A stretch of 64,000 nucleotides of DNA from Janthinobacterium sp. 67 (GTDB taxonomy: Bacteria > Pseudomonadota > Gammaproteobacteria > Burkholderiales > Burkholderiaceae_D): assembly GCF_002797895.1 (NCBI RefSeq), contig NZ_PGES01000001.1, positions 620,001 through 684,000 of the forward strand, in the 5' to 3' direction. The position numbers and the translations under genes are program-made. Shown here in pieces: positions 1 through 14,023 of this stretch. The stretch's first letter is position 1; the number at the start of each line of letters is the position of its first letter. The notes under the pieces were generated by a model. The model saw only the letters and a program-made list of their open reading frames with translations, did not search any database and was not told the DNA's origin.

Positions 1-3000
1 GTGCGTCTCTCTTCCATCAAGTTGTCGGGATTTAAGTCTTTCGTCGATCCCACCAATTTCCAGGTGCCAGGCCAGCTCGTGGGCGTGGTCGGGCCGAATG
101 GCTGCGGCAAGTCGAACATCATCGACGCCGTGCGCTGGGTGCTGGGCGAATCGAAAGCGTCGGAATTGCGCGGCGAATCGATGCAGGACGTCATTTTCAA
201 CGGCTCCACCCACCGCAAACCGGCCGGGCGCGCTTCCGTGGAGCTGGTGTTCGACAATAACGATGGCAAGGCGTCGGGCCAGTGGGGCCAGTACGCCGAG
301 ATCGCCGTCAAGCGCACCCTGACGCGCGACGGCACGTCCACCTATTACATCAATGGCCAGCCCGTGCGCCGGCGCGACATCCAGGATATTTTCCTTGGCA
401 CCGGCCTCGGCCCGCGCGCCTACGCCATCATCGGCCAGGGCATGATTTCGCGCATCATCGAATCGCGCCCCGAAGAATTGCGCGTCTTCCTCGAGGAAGC
501 GGCAGGCGTGTCGAAATACAAGGAACGCCGCCGCGAGACGGAAAACCGCCTGCAGGACACGCGCGAGAATTTGCTGCGCGTGGAAGACATCTTGCGCGAA
601 CTCAATGCCAACCTGGAAAAGCTGGAAGCGCAGGCGGCCGTGGCCACCCGTTTCCACGCCTTGCAGGCGGACCAGGAAGAAAAGCAGAAGCTGTTGTGGC
701 TGCTGCGCAAGAACGAGGCGCAAAACGAGCAGACGCGCTATTTCCGCGAAGTGGAACAGGCGCAGACGGACCTGGAAGAACAGACGGCCAAGCTGCGCAA
801 CGTGGAACTGACCCTGGAGCAGATGCGCCAGGCGCACTTTGCCGTGGGCGACCGCCTGCATACGGCGCAAGGCCATCTGTACCAGACGAATGCGGAAATC
901 GGCAGCCTGGAAGCGCAGATCAAGTTCGTCATCGAATCGCGCGCCCGCCTGCAGGCGCAGCTGGCGACCCTGACGGCCCAGCGCGACCAGTGGAACAGCC
1001 AGGGCGCCGAATACCAGGAGCAGATCGAAGAAGCGGAGTTCCACCTCGAGGAACTGGCTGCCAAGGTCGAGCAGTCGCAGATGATGGCCGAGCAGAAGGG
1101 CGAGCAATTGCCCGAGCTCGATGCCGCCTGGCGTGCAGCACAGAACAAGAGCACGGAATCGCGCGCGCGGATCATGCAGGCCCAGCAGCAGCTGGAACTG
1201 GAATCGGCGCACCAGCGCAACGCCTCGAACATCCTGGCCAGCCTGCTCACGCGCCGCGAGCGCCTGCAGCAGGAAAAGAACAGCCTCAGCTTGCCCGACA
1301 GCAGCCACCTGGAAAACCTGAAACTGCAGCTGGAAGAAAAGCAGCAAACCCTGGAAGAACAGGGTTTCTACCTGGAAGAAGCGCTGGAGCAGCAACCGAA
1401 ACTGGAGCAGGAGCGGATGGAGGCGCAGGCACAGGTCAATGCCGAAACGGCCGCCAACGCCCAGCTGGAAGCGCGTCTTTCTGCCTTGAAGCAGTTGCAG
1501 GAACGAGTGCAAACCCAGGGCAAGGTCCAGCCATGGCTGAAAAAGCACGAGCTCGACACCTTGCCCCGTCTGTGGCAAAAGCTGCAGATCGAAGCGGGCT
1601 GGGAAGCGGCCATGGAATCGATCTTGCGCGAGCGCACGTCGGCCTTGCAACTGTCGAACATCGACTGGGCCAAGGCTTTCTTTGCGGACGCGCCGCCAGC
1701 CAAGCTGGCCCTGTATGCGCCATCGACCGTGGCGCCGCTGCCCCTGCCGGAAGTGCCGGGCCTCAAGCCTTTCCTGAATTTGCTCAAACTCAACGATCCG
1801 GGCTTGCGCGGCTTGCTGCAGGATTGGCTGTACAACGCCTACGCCGTGGAAGACGCGGCCGAAGCCCTGGCTGAACGCGGCAAGTTGCCGCCGGGCGGCT
1901 ATTTCGTCACGCGCGCCGGTCACGTGGTCACGGCCACCAGCGTGCGCTTCTATGCGGCCGATTCGGAGCAGGAAGGCATGCTGGGCCGCCAGCAGGAAAT
2001 CGAGAATATCGGCAAACAGTTGCGCGCACAGCAATTGCTGGCCGAAGAGGCACGCGCCCGTTCCGTGCGGGCCGACGCGGCCGTGGGCGCCTTGACGCGC
2101 AATCTGTCCGACTTGCGCCTGCGCATACAGCAGCTCACTTCATCCGTGCATACCTTGCAGCTGGACGTGGTGAAACTGTCGGAAGTGGAAGCGCGCTTCA
2201 ATCAGCGCAGCACGCAGATCGGCGCGGACCTGGCGGAAATCGCCGCCCAGGAAGCGGAACAGCAGCAGATCAAGGCCGAGTCGGAAGAAAAATTCGAACA
2301 GCTGGACATGGAACTGGGCAATCTGCAGGAAGCGCACGAAGACGGCCATACGGATTTCCTGCAGAAAGAGCAGCGCCTGGCCGAAGCGCGCGAAGCCTTG
2401 CGCGACCTGGAGCGGGCCGCCAAGGATACGGAATACGCGGAAAAAGCCCATCGCGCGAAGATCGAGGAACTGCGCCGCAACATTGCCACGGCCAGTACGC
2501 AGGCCCAGCAAGTGACGGCCAGCCTGCAGGCGGGCGAACTGGAACTGGCCAACCTGGAAAGCGGCGCGGCCGCCGACGGCTTGCAGGATCTGCTCGAGCG
2601 CCGCACGACGCAGGAGCGGGCGCTGGCGGACGCGCGTCATGAACTCGATCAAATTACGCAGCAGCTGCGCCTGTCCGAAGATGCGCGCACGCAATCGGAA
2701 CGCAGCTTGCAGCCGCAGCGCGACAAGATCATGGAAATGCAGCTCAAGGAACAGGCCGCGCGCCTGAACCAGGAACAATTCGCCCAGCAATTGCTGGAAT
2801 CGGGCGCCGATGAGGCGGCCCTGACGGAAAAGCTGCATCCGGATATGCGCCCATCGTATCTGCAGGGCGAAGTGACGCGCCTGACCAACGCCATCACGGC
2901 ACTGGGCGCCGTCAACCTGGCCGCGCTGGACGAGCTGGCGCAGGCGTCCGAGCGCAAGAATTTCCTCGACGCCCAGAATGCCGACTTGACGGAAGCGATC

Positions 3001-3524
3001 AATACCCTGGAAGACGCGATCCACAAGATCGACAAGGAAACGCGCGACTTGCTGCAAGACACGTTCGACAAGGTCAACCACCACTTTTCCGAGCTGTTCC
3101 CGATCCTGTTCGGCGGCGGCCAGGCGCGCCTGACCATGACGGGCGACGAGATTCTCGATTCCGGTGTACAAGTCATGGCGCAGCCTCCCGGCAAGAAAAA
3201 TGCCACCATCCACCTGTTGTCCGGTGGAGAGAAGGCGCTGACCGCGACCGCATTGGTGTTTTCCATGTTCCGCCTGAATCCGGCGCCGTTCTGCCTGCTC
3301 GACGAAGTCGATGCGCCGCTGGACGATTCGAACACGGAGCGCTTCTGCCGCATGGTCAAGCGCATGTCCGACCAGACCCAATTCCTTTTCATTTCGCATA
3401 ACAAGATTGCGATGGAAATGGCCCATCAATTGATCGGTGTGACGATGCAGGAGCAGGGCGTATCGCGCATCGTGGCGGTGGACATGGAGTCCGCCGCAAA
3501 TTTTGCAACCGAGGCACAAGCAGC

Positions 3525-3528
<4 letters not shown>
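1..3528 (+). CDS. smc: Chromosome segregation protein SMC
   Basis: This is the structural ATPase of the condensin complex that compacts and separates chromosomes; it normally works with ScpA and ScpB. The 1175 residues are the usual bacterial SMC length. The N-terminal head has Walker A GPNGCGKS at residues 31-38. Long Glu/Gln-rich coiled coils run to about 500 and again from about 670 to 1000, on either side of a hinge region. The C-terminal head has the ABC signature LSGGEK (1073-1078) and Walker B CLLDEVDAP (1098-1106). The start is GTG at the first base of the window; MRLSSIKLSGFKSF is a canonical SMC N-terminus, so the gene looks complete. Any promoter lies outside the window. The stop overlaps zipA by 4 bases (ATGA). 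Confidence 0.97.
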
Positions 3529-7054
<3,526 letters not shown>

Positions 7055-7079
7055 CCATTCAACATATTGCAGAAGGCCC

Positions 7080-7973
7080 ATGAAAAAAATCAGAAAAGCA
7101 GTCTTTCCCGTCGCCGGCCTGGGCAGCCGTTTCTTGCCTGCGACCAAGGCGCAACCGAAGGAAATGTTGCCCATCGTCGACAAGCCATTGATCCAATACG
7201 CGGTGGAAGAGGCCGTGGCGGCGGGTATTACGGAAATGATCTTCATCACGGGCCGCAACAAGCGCGCTATCGAAGACCATTTCGATACGGCCTATGAGCT
7301 CGAGTCGGAACTGGAAGCGGCGGGTAAGCGCCAGTTGCTCGAGATGGTGCAAAACGTCATTCCCAAGCACATCAACTGCATTTACATACGCCAGTCGGCG
7401 CCGCTGGGCCTGGGGCATGCCGTGCTGTGCGCCCGTCCCGTGATCGGTGACGAGCCGTTCGCCGTCTTGCTGGCCGACGATTTCATGGATGTGGAAGAGG
7501 GCGTGCGCCCCGTGCTGGCGCAGATGACCGATGTCTTCCAGTATGAAAATTGCTCGCTGCTGGCGGTGCAGGACGTACCGCGCGCGGAAACCAAGCAGTA
7601 CGGTATCGTATCGGCAAAGAATTATCAGCGCGACCTGGAACTGGTCTCGGCCATCGTGGAAAAGCCCGTGCCCGAAGAGGCGCCATCGACCCTGGCCGTG
7701 GTGGGCCGCTATGTGCTGACCAGCCGCATTTTCGAGCACCTGGAAAACATCGGTACGGGCGCCGGCGGCGAGATCCAGCTGACGGACGGCATCGCCGCCC
7801 TGATGCGCGAAGAGCGCGTGCTGGCCTACCGTTACAAGGGGCAGCGTTATGATTGCGGCTCCAAGCTTGGCTATCTGAAGGCAACGACGGCAATGGGCAT
7901 GAAACATCCGGAAACGGGCGCGGCCTTCCGCGCTTATCTGCAAGAACTGCAATCGGCACTGGAAGCAAAATGA
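7080..7973 (+). CDS. galU: UTP-glucose-1-phosphate uridylyltransferase
   Basis: GalU makes UDP-glucose from UTP and glucose-1-phosphate, feeding exopolysaccharide, LPS core and trehalose or glucan synthesis. The 297-residue protein begins with the nucleotidyltransferase motif [19 protein letters not shown] near residues 10-28. It continues with features of bacterial Gal[15 protein letters not shown] text, [16 protein letters not shown] and an [10 protein letters not shown] segment. The ATG at 7080 is chosen because the family begins [10 protein letters not shown] and an AGAAGG ribosome site precedes it; the frame stays open further upstream but that part is the antisense-like end of ligA. It follows ligA by 25 bases and overlaps def by 4 bases, so the three are probably co-transcribed. 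Confidence 0.96.
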   Translation: MKKIRKAVFPVAGLGSRFLPATKAQPKEMLPIVDKPLIQYAVEEAVAAGITEMIFITGRNKRAIEDHFDTAYELESELEAAGKRQLLEMVQNVIPKHINCIYIRQSAPLGLGHAVLCARPVIGDEPFAVLLADDFMDVEEGVRPVLAQMTDVFQYENCSLLAVQDVPRAETKQYGIVSAKNYQRDLELVSAIVEKPVPEEAPSTLAVVGRYVLTSRIFEHLENIGTGAGGEIQLTDGIAALMREERVLAYRYKGQRYDCGSKLGYLKATTAMGMKHPETGAAFRAYLQELQSALEAK

Positions 7974-8506
7974 CCGTACGTGAAATCCTCAAGATGGGTG
8001 ATCCGCGCCTGCTGCGGATGGCCGAGCCCGTGCGCGAATTCGATACGCCCGAATTGCATGCCTTGATCGCCGACATGTTCGATACCATGCATGCGGCTAA
8101 TGGCGCGGGCCTGGCGGCGCCGCAGATCGGCGTCAACCTGCAGCTGGTGATCTACGGCTTCAAGCAGAATCTGCGTTATCCCGATGCGCCGCAAGTGCCG
8201 GAAACCGTGTTGATCAATCCCGTGCTGACGCCTTTGTCGGAGCGCAAGGAAGAGGGTTTTGAGGGCTGTTTGTCCGTGCCCGGCTTGCGCGGCAGCGTAC
8301 CGCGCTGGAGCGAGCTGCACTATGAAGGCGTCGACCAGTTCGGCCAGCCCATCAGCCGCGACTGCGATGGCTTCCATGCTCGCGTGGTGCAGCATGAAGT
8401 GGATCATTTACATGGCATTTTGTATCCGATGCGCATCGTTGACTTCACGCAGTTCGGTTATACCGAGGTCATGTTTCCGGATCTCGATCCCAACGACGAC
8501 GATTAA
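7970..8506 (+). CDS. def: Peptide deformylase
   Basis: Peptide deformylase removes the formyl group from the initiator methionine of new proteins. The 178-residue product has all three signature motifs: [10 protein letters not shown] (motif I), EGCLSVPG (motif II, with the metal-binding Cys) and HEVDH (motif III, with two metal-binding His and the catalytic Glu). The start [14 protein letters not shown] at 7970 overlaps the galU stop in ATGA; the longer reading frame upstream is inside galU. The usual partner fmt is not adjacent. This resembles the second, stand-alone deformylase found in many betaproteobacteria, so the paralog designation (def or def2) is uncertain although the activity is not. 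Confidence 0.95.
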   Translation: MTVREILKMGDPRLLRMAEPVREFDTPELHALIADMFDTMHAANGAGLAAPQIGVNLQLVIYGFKQNLRYPDAPQVPETVLINPVLTPLSERKEEGFEGCLSVPGLRGSVPRWSELHYEGVDQFGQPISRDCDGFHARVVQHEVDHLHGILYPMRIVDFTQFGYTEVMFPDLDPNDDD

Positions 8507-8514
8507 TCAGTTGA

Positions 8515-8586
8515 CATCCGGGGTCAGACCCCCGGATGCGTTAGCGCAGAGCTTTGTGTTGCCGGCGTTGAGGGTCTGACCCCAGT
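8515..8586. repeat. Inverted pair of GGGTCAGACCC palindromes (REP-like)
   Basis: Just after the def stop there is a 24-base near-perfect palindrome (8515-8538, CATCCGGGG left arm, CCCCGGATG right arm) built around GGGTCAGACCC. About 30 bases further the same core occurs in the opposite orientation (GGGTCTGACCC, 8572-8582). Two inverted copies of a short GC-rich palindrome at the end of a gene are the arrangement of REP/BIME elements. The pair lies between the converging def and PilZ genes and may also end transcription. No associated transposase is in the window. Confidence 0.7.
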
Positions 8587-8613
8587 ATTGCGGTTTTTAT
8601 ATGCGCGGCAAAC

Positions 8614-9378
8614 CTAGCGCACCTTGCGGTTGCTGCCCAGGTTATCGAGCAAGTTCTTCAATTCATCCTGCATGGCATCCGTCAGGCTCAGGAAGCGGCA
8701 GCCGATCTGCACCTGCTCGCCCAGCAGGAAGGACCGGAAGGTGCGCGACAGGCGGATTTCCAGGTCGGCGATCATGACCTTGTTCGGCCCCAGTTCCAGG
8801 CGCACGCGCGACAATTTGCGTCCCACGTACAGGCCTATCGTGTCGCGCGGATGGGCGCGCATGCCGATGCCGCCGGCCGAGAAATCATACAGCTGCAATT
8901 CATACGGACGCCCCTCGAGCACAAAGGCGGCCAGGTAGTACACGCCCAGCGGGGTCTCCAGGCGTGCCGATTCGCGCCGTTCCAGCACCAGGCAATGACT
9001 GGGGAAATTCGCCAGGTAGACGTTGGGACGGTCGGGATACGCTTGCCATTCGCCATTGATGGTAAATTGCAGCTTGGCGCTTTGCACCCAGGACACAAAC
9101 GTGGCGCCGCCTTCGGGCAGGGTCGCGCCTTCATTGAGTTCCAGCACGAATTGCGGCAAGTCGTCGTCGACGGACAGGATGCGCGCCAGGATGACGTCTT
9201 CGCCGCCCGCCGGGTAGATGGAAATGGCGTCGCCGTTGTCAGCCAGGCTGCACAGGGTTTCGCCGATATCCCACGGATCGCTCATGTGGTGCGGCTTGGT
9301 GCCGGGCGCCATCGGCTCGGCCACGTCGGCCAGGCTGGGCGCGCCCTTGCGCAGGGGATTGGGGATGGGATCGTTCAC
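8614..9378 (-). CDS. YcgR-like flagellar brake protein with PilZ domain
   Basis: The protein is predicted to bind cyclic di-GMP and slow or bias flagellar motor rotation, as YcgR does. The 254 residues split into an N-terminal YcgR-like domain (about 35-125) and a C-terminal PilZ domain. The c-di-GMP-binding signatures are present: RRESAR (134-139, an RxxxR motif) and DFSAGGIG (165-172, a D/NxSxxG motif). There is no signal peptide or membrane segment, so it is cytoplasmic. It is a single gene, convergent with def and reading away from an AT-rich upstream stretch. A general c-di-GMP effector unrelated to flagella cannot be excluded, as no motility genes are nearby. Confidence 0.85.
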   Translation of the reverse strand: MNDPIPNPLRKGAPSLADVAEPMAPGTKPHHMSDPWDIGETLCSLADNGDAISIYPAGGEDVILARILSVDDDLPQFVLELNEGATLPEGGATFVSWVQSAKLQFTINGEWQAYPDRPNVYLANFPSHCLVLERRESARLETPLGVYYLAAFVLEGRPYELQLYDFSAGGIGMRAHPRDTIGLYVGRKLSRVRLELGPNKVMIADLEIRLSRTFRSFLLGEQVQIGCRFLSLTDAMQDELKNLLDNLGSNRKVR

Positions 9379-9431
9379 GACAGCGTATCTCTTTTGTTCT
9401 GATGGGGAATAGTGTATAGGTTTAAAGCAAT

Positions 9432-9446
9432 ATTTACTAAGTAAAT
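9432..9446. promoter_or_regulatory. 15-base palindrome upstream of the PilZ gene
   Basis: ATTTACTAAGTAAAT is a perfect palindrome around a three-base centre, set in the AT-rich 150-base gap between the PilZ gene and the pseudouridine synthase. It lies 54 bases upstream of the PilZ start codon, where an operator would be expected. No regulator can be named. Confidence 0.3.
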
Positions 9447-9530
9447 CACAATAATTGTTTTTATATCACTAGATTCCTGTTGCTTATGTGGCCAGGCATG
9501 CCTGACAGCATGCCTGCTTGACGCCGCCGC

Positions 9531-10280
9531 CTAGAATTGTTCGTCCGCGCTCAAGTAGCGCCATTGACCGGTCGGCAAGTCGCCCAGCTTGACCTTGCCG
9601 ATGCGCACGCGTTTCAGTCCCAGCACTTTCAGGCCCACGGCTTCGCACATGCGGCGGATCTGGCGTTTCTTGCCTTCGCGCAGGGTAAAGCTCAGCTGAT
9701 CTTCATTTTGCCAGCGCACCTTGGCCGGCAACAACGGCTTGCCGTCGAGCCACAGGCCGTGGTTGAGCTTTTTCAGCTCGCTGTCGGGCAGGGTGCCGCC
9801 CTTGGTGTAGCTCACGCGCACCAGGTATTCCTTGTCGATATCGGTATCGTGGCCGATCAGCTGCTTGGCCACGCGGCCGTCCTGCGTCAGGACCAGCAAG
9901 CCGACGGAATCGATATCGAGGCGGCCGGCCGCCACCAGGCTGCGCAGCTGGGTCGGGTGGAACTGTTCCGGGCTGCGGTCTTCCGCCCAGCGGTTTTCCG
10001 CCTTGATCAGTGCCACGGCGGGCGTGTAGCCATCTTCGGCCTGGCCGCTGACGTAGCCGACGGGCTTGTTGATCAGCACGGTAACGCGTTTCGATTGCTC
10101 GGCCGCGGCCTGGCGTTCCACGGTGACTCTCTGGCTCGGGTAGACCTTGCTGCCCAGCTCGGACACCACCTTGCCATCCACGCGGACCCAGCCGCGGGCG
10201 ATCCATTCATCGGCTTCGCGGCGCGAGCACAGGCCCAGTTCGGACATGCGTTTGGACAAGCGTAATAATTCTTCGGTCAT
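9531..10280 (-). CDS. RsuA/RluB/RluF-family pseudouridine synthase
   Basis: This enzyme converts a specific uridine in rRNA to pseudouridine. The 249-residue protein has an N-terminal S4 RNA-binding domain (about 5-60, RLSKRMSELGLCSRREADEW) followed by the catalytic domain, with the nucleophilic aspartate D122 in GRLDIDSVGLLVLT and the motif KRQIRRMCEAVG near the C-terminus. The details resemble RluF (23S rRNA U2604) more than RsuA, but the target cannot be settled by reading. It is the third gene of a leftward run map-glnD-this gene, 43 bases after glnD, and is probably co-transcribed with it. Confidence 0.88.
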   Translation of the reverse strand: MTEELLRLSKRMSELGLCSRREADEWIARGWVRVDGKVVSELGSKVYPSQRVTVERQAAAEQSKRVTVLINKPVGYVSGQAEDGYTPAVALIKAENRWAEDRSPEQFHPTQLRSLVAAGRLDIDSVGLLVLTQDGRVAKQLIGHDTDIDKEYLVRVSYTKGGTLPDSELKKLNHGLWLDGKPLLPAKVRWQNEDQLSFTLREGKKRQIRRMCEAVGLKVLGLKRVRIGKVKLGDLPTGQWRYLSADEQF

Positions 10281-10323
10281 GTTGTTTCAGTTTCAGTAAG
10301 GGTAGGCGCTGCGCGGGAGGTCA

Positions 10324-12891
10324 TCACACCTTCAGCGCATCGAGTAAATCGGTTTCCAGCAATATCTGGTTGCGGGCATTGTTGAGCGCGGGACCATCGA
10401 CGAGGAAGACGTCTTCGACCCGCTCGCCCAGGGTCATGATCTTGGCCGTGTGCAAGTTGATGCGGTACTTGGTCAGCACGTTGGCGATCGCATACAGCAG
10501 GCCCGTGCGGTCGTTGGCGGCCACCGACAGCAAGTAATACTGGCCCTTTTCGTCGGGCCGCAAGTCGACGGTCGGCTGGAAGGGGAAAGTGCGCGACAGG
10601 CGCGACAGCCGCCCCTTGCCCGGCGGCGGCAGCGGCGTTTGCGATTGCAGCAGTTCGCCCAGCTCATGCTCGATCAGGCTGATGATGTCGCGGTAGCTCT
10701 TGGCGAAGTTCTGCTCGGTGACGAGGAAGGTATCGAGCGCATAGCCGTTTTTCGTCGTGTGGATCTTTGCGTCGAGGATGCTGAAATTCTTGCGGTCGAA
10801 ATAGCTGCAGATGCGTGCGAACAGGTCGGGCTGGTCGGGAATGTACACGGCTACCTGCAAGCCTTCGCCGATGGGCGCCAGCCGGCATTTTACCACCGGC
10901 AACTTGCTGTCAAGCTTATCATACAGCGAGCGCGTCTGCCAGGCGATGTCGGACGCGTCATGGCGCAGGAAATACGCCACGTCCAGCTGTTGCCACAGTT
11001 TCAGGTGGGCATCGGGCGGCAAGCCGTACAGGCGCAGGGTGGCCAGCGCTTCCTGCTGGCGGTTTTTCAGCTCGCGGTCGGCCGTGTGCGGCTCGCCGCC
11101 CAGCACGCGCAGGGTGATCTTGTACAGGTCTTCCAGCAGCTTGCCCTTCCAGGCATTCCACACTTTCGGGCTGGTGCCGCGGATGTCGGCCACCGTCAGC
11201 AGGTACAAGCCCGTCAGGTGGCGCTCGTCCTTGACCACTTTCGCAAACGCGGCAATGACGTCGGGATCGGACAAATCCTGCTTTTGCGCCACTTGTGACA
11301 TGGTCAGGTGATTTTCCACCAAGAAAGCCACGAGTTCCGTATCTTCTTGTGACAGGCCGTGGTCCTGGCAGAACTGGGTGGCGTCGGTCACACCGAGCTT
11401 CGAATGGTCGCCGCCGCGGCCCTTGGCGATGTCGTGGAACAGGGCCGCCACGTACAGCAGCCACGACTGCGAGAAGTCGGCCATCAGCTGGCTGCAGAAC
11501 GGGTATTCGTGCGCATGTTCGCTCATGGTGAAGCGGCGCATATTGCGCACCACCATCAGAATGTGCTGGTCGACCGTGTACACGTGGAACAGGTCGTGCT
11601 GCATCTGGCCCACGATGCGGCGGAAATTTGGCAGGTAGCGCCCCAGGATGCTCATTTCGTTCATGCGCCGCAGCGCATGGATGATGCCGACCGGCGCCTG
11701 CATGATGCGCAGGAACAGGGCGCGGTTGACGGGATCCTGGCGGAAGGCGGCGTCGATCTTGAAGCGCGCGTGCCACAGGGCCCGCGTGGCGCGCGACGTC
11801 ATGCCCTTCAGGGCCGGACGTTCCGTCATCAGCACGAACACTTCCAGCATGGCCGACGGGTATTGTTCGAAGGTATCGTCGGCGCTGATGTCGATCAGGC
11901 TGTTGACTTCATTGAAGCGTTCGTTGATGGGTACGGCCACGTCGTCTTGCGGAAACAGCCGTGCCTCGATGTTTTGCAGCAAAATGGTGTTGAGCTGGGT
12001 CACCGTCTTGGCGGCCCAGTAGTAGCGCTGCATGAGAAATTCGCTGGCGCGGCGCATGTGCGGCCCGCTGCCCGTCGCTTGCAGGCCCAGCGATTCGGCG
12101 ATGGCCGTCTGCACGTCGAACACGAGGCGGTCTTCGCGCCGTCCCGCATGCAGGTGCAGGCGCACGCGAATATCCTTGAAGGCGCGCTCCTTTTCCATCA
12201 GCTGGCGCGCTTCCGTCAGGGTGATCAGGCCGCCCGTGGCCAGGGTGCGCCACGAGTTCGCCAAGCCGGCCGCCTTGGCCACCCACAGGATGACCTGCAA
12301 GTCGCGCAGGCCGCCCGGGCTTTCCTTGCAATTCGGTTCCAGGCTGAAGGCCGTGTCTTCGTACTTGGCGTGGCGCTGGCGCATTTCCGCCGTTTTTGCC
12401 TGGAAGAAAGCCTGCGGGTCCATGGCCGCGTCATAGCGCTGCTGCAGTTGCGCGAACAGGTCCGCATTGCCGCACACGAGGCGCGCTTCGAGCAAGCTCG
12501 TCTGCACGGTGATGTCGGCTTTCGATTCGACCAGGCACTCGTCGACGGTGCGGATGCTGTGGCCGATTTCCAGGCCCAGGTCCCACAGCAGTTGCACCAG
12601 TTCCTCGAGCTTTTCCTGCGTGGCGGCGTCCGGCGCCTGTTGCAGCAGGATCAGCAGGTCGACGTCGGAATACGGAAACAGTTCGCCCCGGCCATAGCCG
12701 CCCACGCCCACCAGCGCCGTACCGGGCGGCAAGCCCGCTTCCTGCCACGCGCGCGCCAGCACGCCATCGACGCTGTGGCGCAGGCTGCGCAGCAGTTTTT
12801 CAGGCTTGCCGTCGGCCTGGAAGGCCGCAATGACGACCTGGCGGTCGGCTTTCAGTTGCTGTTTCAGCTGTTCCCGAACTTGCTTTTTCAT
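10324..12891 (-). CDS. glnD: Bifunctional PII uridylyltransferase/uridylyl-removing enzyme
   Basis: GlnD senses glutamine and adds UMP to, or removes it from, PII signalling proteins, so setting the cell's nitrogen status. The 855-residue length is normal. The nucleotidyltransferase motif GGYGRGELFPYSDVD lies at about 64-78, an HD phosphohydrolase motif (LFHDIAKGRGGDH) near 485, and two C-terminal ACT domains span about 665-735 and 785-850. The start MKKQVREQLKQQL is supported by the short gap to map upstream. It follows map by 47 bases on the same strand, an arrangement usual in betaproteobacteria. No PII gene is in the window. Confidence 0.96.
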   Translation of the reverse strand: MKKQVREQLKQQLKADRQVVIAAFQADGKPEKLLRSLRHSVDGVLARAWQEAGLPPGTALVGVGGYGRGELFPYSDVDLLILLQQAPDAATQEKLEELVQLLWDLGLEIGHSIRTVDECLVESKADITVQTSLLEARLVCGNADLFAQLQQRYDAAMDPQAFFQAKTAEMRQRHAKYEDTAFSLEPNCKESPGGLRDLQVILWVAKAAGLANSWRTLATGGLITLTEARQLMEKERAFKDIRVRLHLHAGRREDRLVFDVQTAIAESLGLQATGSGPHMRRASEFLMQRYYWAAKTVTQLNTILLQNIEARLFPQDDVAVPINERFNEVNSLIDISADDTFEQYPSAMLEVFVLMTERPALKGMTSRATRALWHARFKIDAAFRQDPVNRALFLRIMQAPVGIIHALRRMNEMSILGRYLPNFRRIVGQMQHDLFHVYTVDQHILMVVRNMRRFTMSEHAHEYPFCSQLMADFSQSWLLYVAALFHDIAKGRGGDHSKLGVTDATQFCQDHGLSQEDTELVAFLVENHLTMSQVAQKQDLSDPDVIAAFAKVVKDERHLTGLYLLTVADIRGTSPKVWNAWKGKLLEDLYKITLRVLGGEPHTADRELKNRQQEALATLRLYGLPPDAHLKLWQQLDVAYFLRHDASDIAWQTRSLYDKLDSKLPVVKCRLAPIGEGLQVAVYIPDQPDLFARICSYFDRKNFSILDAKIHTTKNGYALDTFLVTEQNFAKSYRDIISLIEHELGELLQSQTPLPPPGKGRLSRLSRTFPFQPTVDLRPDEKGQYYLLSVAANDRTGLLYAIANVLTKYRINLHTAKIMTLGERVEDVFLVDGPALNNARNQILLETDLLDALKV

Positions 12892-12938
12892 CTGGGCCCT
12901 GGGGTGGCGGTGGGTCGGGTGGGGTCAGGCAGTATGGA

Positions 12939-13751
12939 TCAGGCTTTGCTGGTGATAAAGGCCGGCGGCGGCGGCATGCCGGGCGAGACGGTCAGCACTT
13001 CATAGCCTGTCTCCGTGACCAGCACCGTGTGTTCCCATTGCGCCGACAGGCTGCGGTCCTTGGTCTTGATGGTCCAGCCATCGTTCATTTCGCGGATTTC
13101 GCGGCGGCCCGAGTTGATCATCGGTTCGACGGTGAAAATCATGCCCGCTTCCAGGCGCTCGAGGGTGCCTGGTTTGCCGTAGTGCAATACCTGCGGTTCT
13201 TCATGGAAGACCTTGCCGATGCCGTGACCGCAGAATTCGCGCACCACGCTGTAGCCGGCCTTTTCAGCATGCTGCTGGATGGCATGGCCGATATCGCCCA
13301 GGTGGGCGCCCGGCTTGATCTGGTCTATGCCCAGCCACATGCATTCATAGGTGATTTCCGACAGGCGCTTGGCCAGGATGGTGGGCGTGCCGACGAGGAA
13401 CATGCGGCTGTTGTCGCCGTGGTAGCCATCCTTGATGACGGTGATGTCGAGGTTGACGGAGTCGCCGCTTTTCAGCACCTTGTCGCCGGGAATGCCATGG
13501 CAGATGACGTCGTTGACGGACGTGCAGATGGCTTTCGGGTATGGCGTATAGCCGGGCGGGCAATAGTTGAGCGGGGCAGGGATGGTGCCTTGCACGTTGA
13601 CCATGTATTCATGGCACAGGCGGTCCAGTTCGCCCGTCGTGACGCCGACCTTGACGAAGGGGGTGATGTAGTCGAGTACTTCGGCGCCGAGCTTGCCGGC
13701 AACGCGCATGCCTTCGATGTCGGCGGCGGTATTGATACGGATGGTGGACAT
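12939..13751 (-). CDS. map: Methionine aminopeptidase type I
   Basis: This enzyme removes the N-terminal methionine after deformylation. The five metal ligands are present: two Asp in VNLDITVIKDGYHGDNS, His in FCGHGIGK, Glu in TVEPMI and Glu in QWEHTVLVTE. The 270-residue form starting MSTIRINTAADIEGMR is preferred because it matches the family N-terminus; an in-frame start seven codons upstream (13772) is possible, and neither has a clear Shine-Dalgarno sequence. It is divergent from rpsB, the classical map/rpsB arrangement, and heads the run map-glnD-pseudouridine synthase. Confidence 0.95.
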   Translation of the reverse strand: MSTIRINTAADIEGMRVAGKLGAEVLDYITPFVKVGVTTGELDRLCHEYMVNVQGTIPAPLNYCPPGYTPYPKAICTSVNDVICHGIPGDKVLKSGDSVNLDITVIKDGYHGDNSRMFLVGTPTILAKRLSEITYECMWLGIDQIKPGAHLGDIGHAIQQHAEKAGYSVVREFCGHGIGKVFHEEPQVLHYGKPGTLERLEAGMIFTVEPMINSGRREIREMNDGWTIKTKDRSLSAQWEHTVLVTETGYEVLTVSPGMPPPPAFITSKA

Positions 13752-13835
13752 GGTGTGATTCGCAATCTGCAAGAATTCAGGTGAAAAGCACAGACGATTC
13801 CTGCTAAATGGGAAAAAGTCTGCAAATATGTCGAA

Positions 13836-13841
13836 ATTATA
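13836..13841 (-). promoter_or_regulatory. Candidate -10 box for map
   Basis: Read on the minus strand these bases are TATAAT, a perfect -10 hexamer 85 bases upstream of the map start. No good -35 hexamer is seen at 16-18 bases, so the assignment is tentative. Confidence 0.4.
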
Positions 13842-13988
13842 AACGAGGCGCCCTCAATCCGCCGCGTCCTTCCTATGGCAGGGCAGGGATTTGTCGGTGG
13901 AACGCGGACGAATGGGCGATGACGCCACAGCTTGCACCAGCATGGTGCGTCGGGCCTTTCCGTCAGGCACGCGATTTGCAGCGCGGAC

Positions 13989-14017
13989 TTGATGCCGCAG
14001 GCATTTCAGTGTAGAAT
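13989..14017 (+). promoter_or_regulatory. Sigma-70 promoter of rpsB
   Basis: TTGATG (13989-13994) and TAGAAT (14012-14017) are separated by exactly 17 bases, a close match to the vegetative consensus. Transcription should begin near 14024, giving a leader of about 128 bases before rpsB. The 400-base map-rpsB gap therefore holds two divergent promoters and the rpsB leader and no gene. Confidence 0.75.
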
Positions 14018-14023
14018 CCCGGG

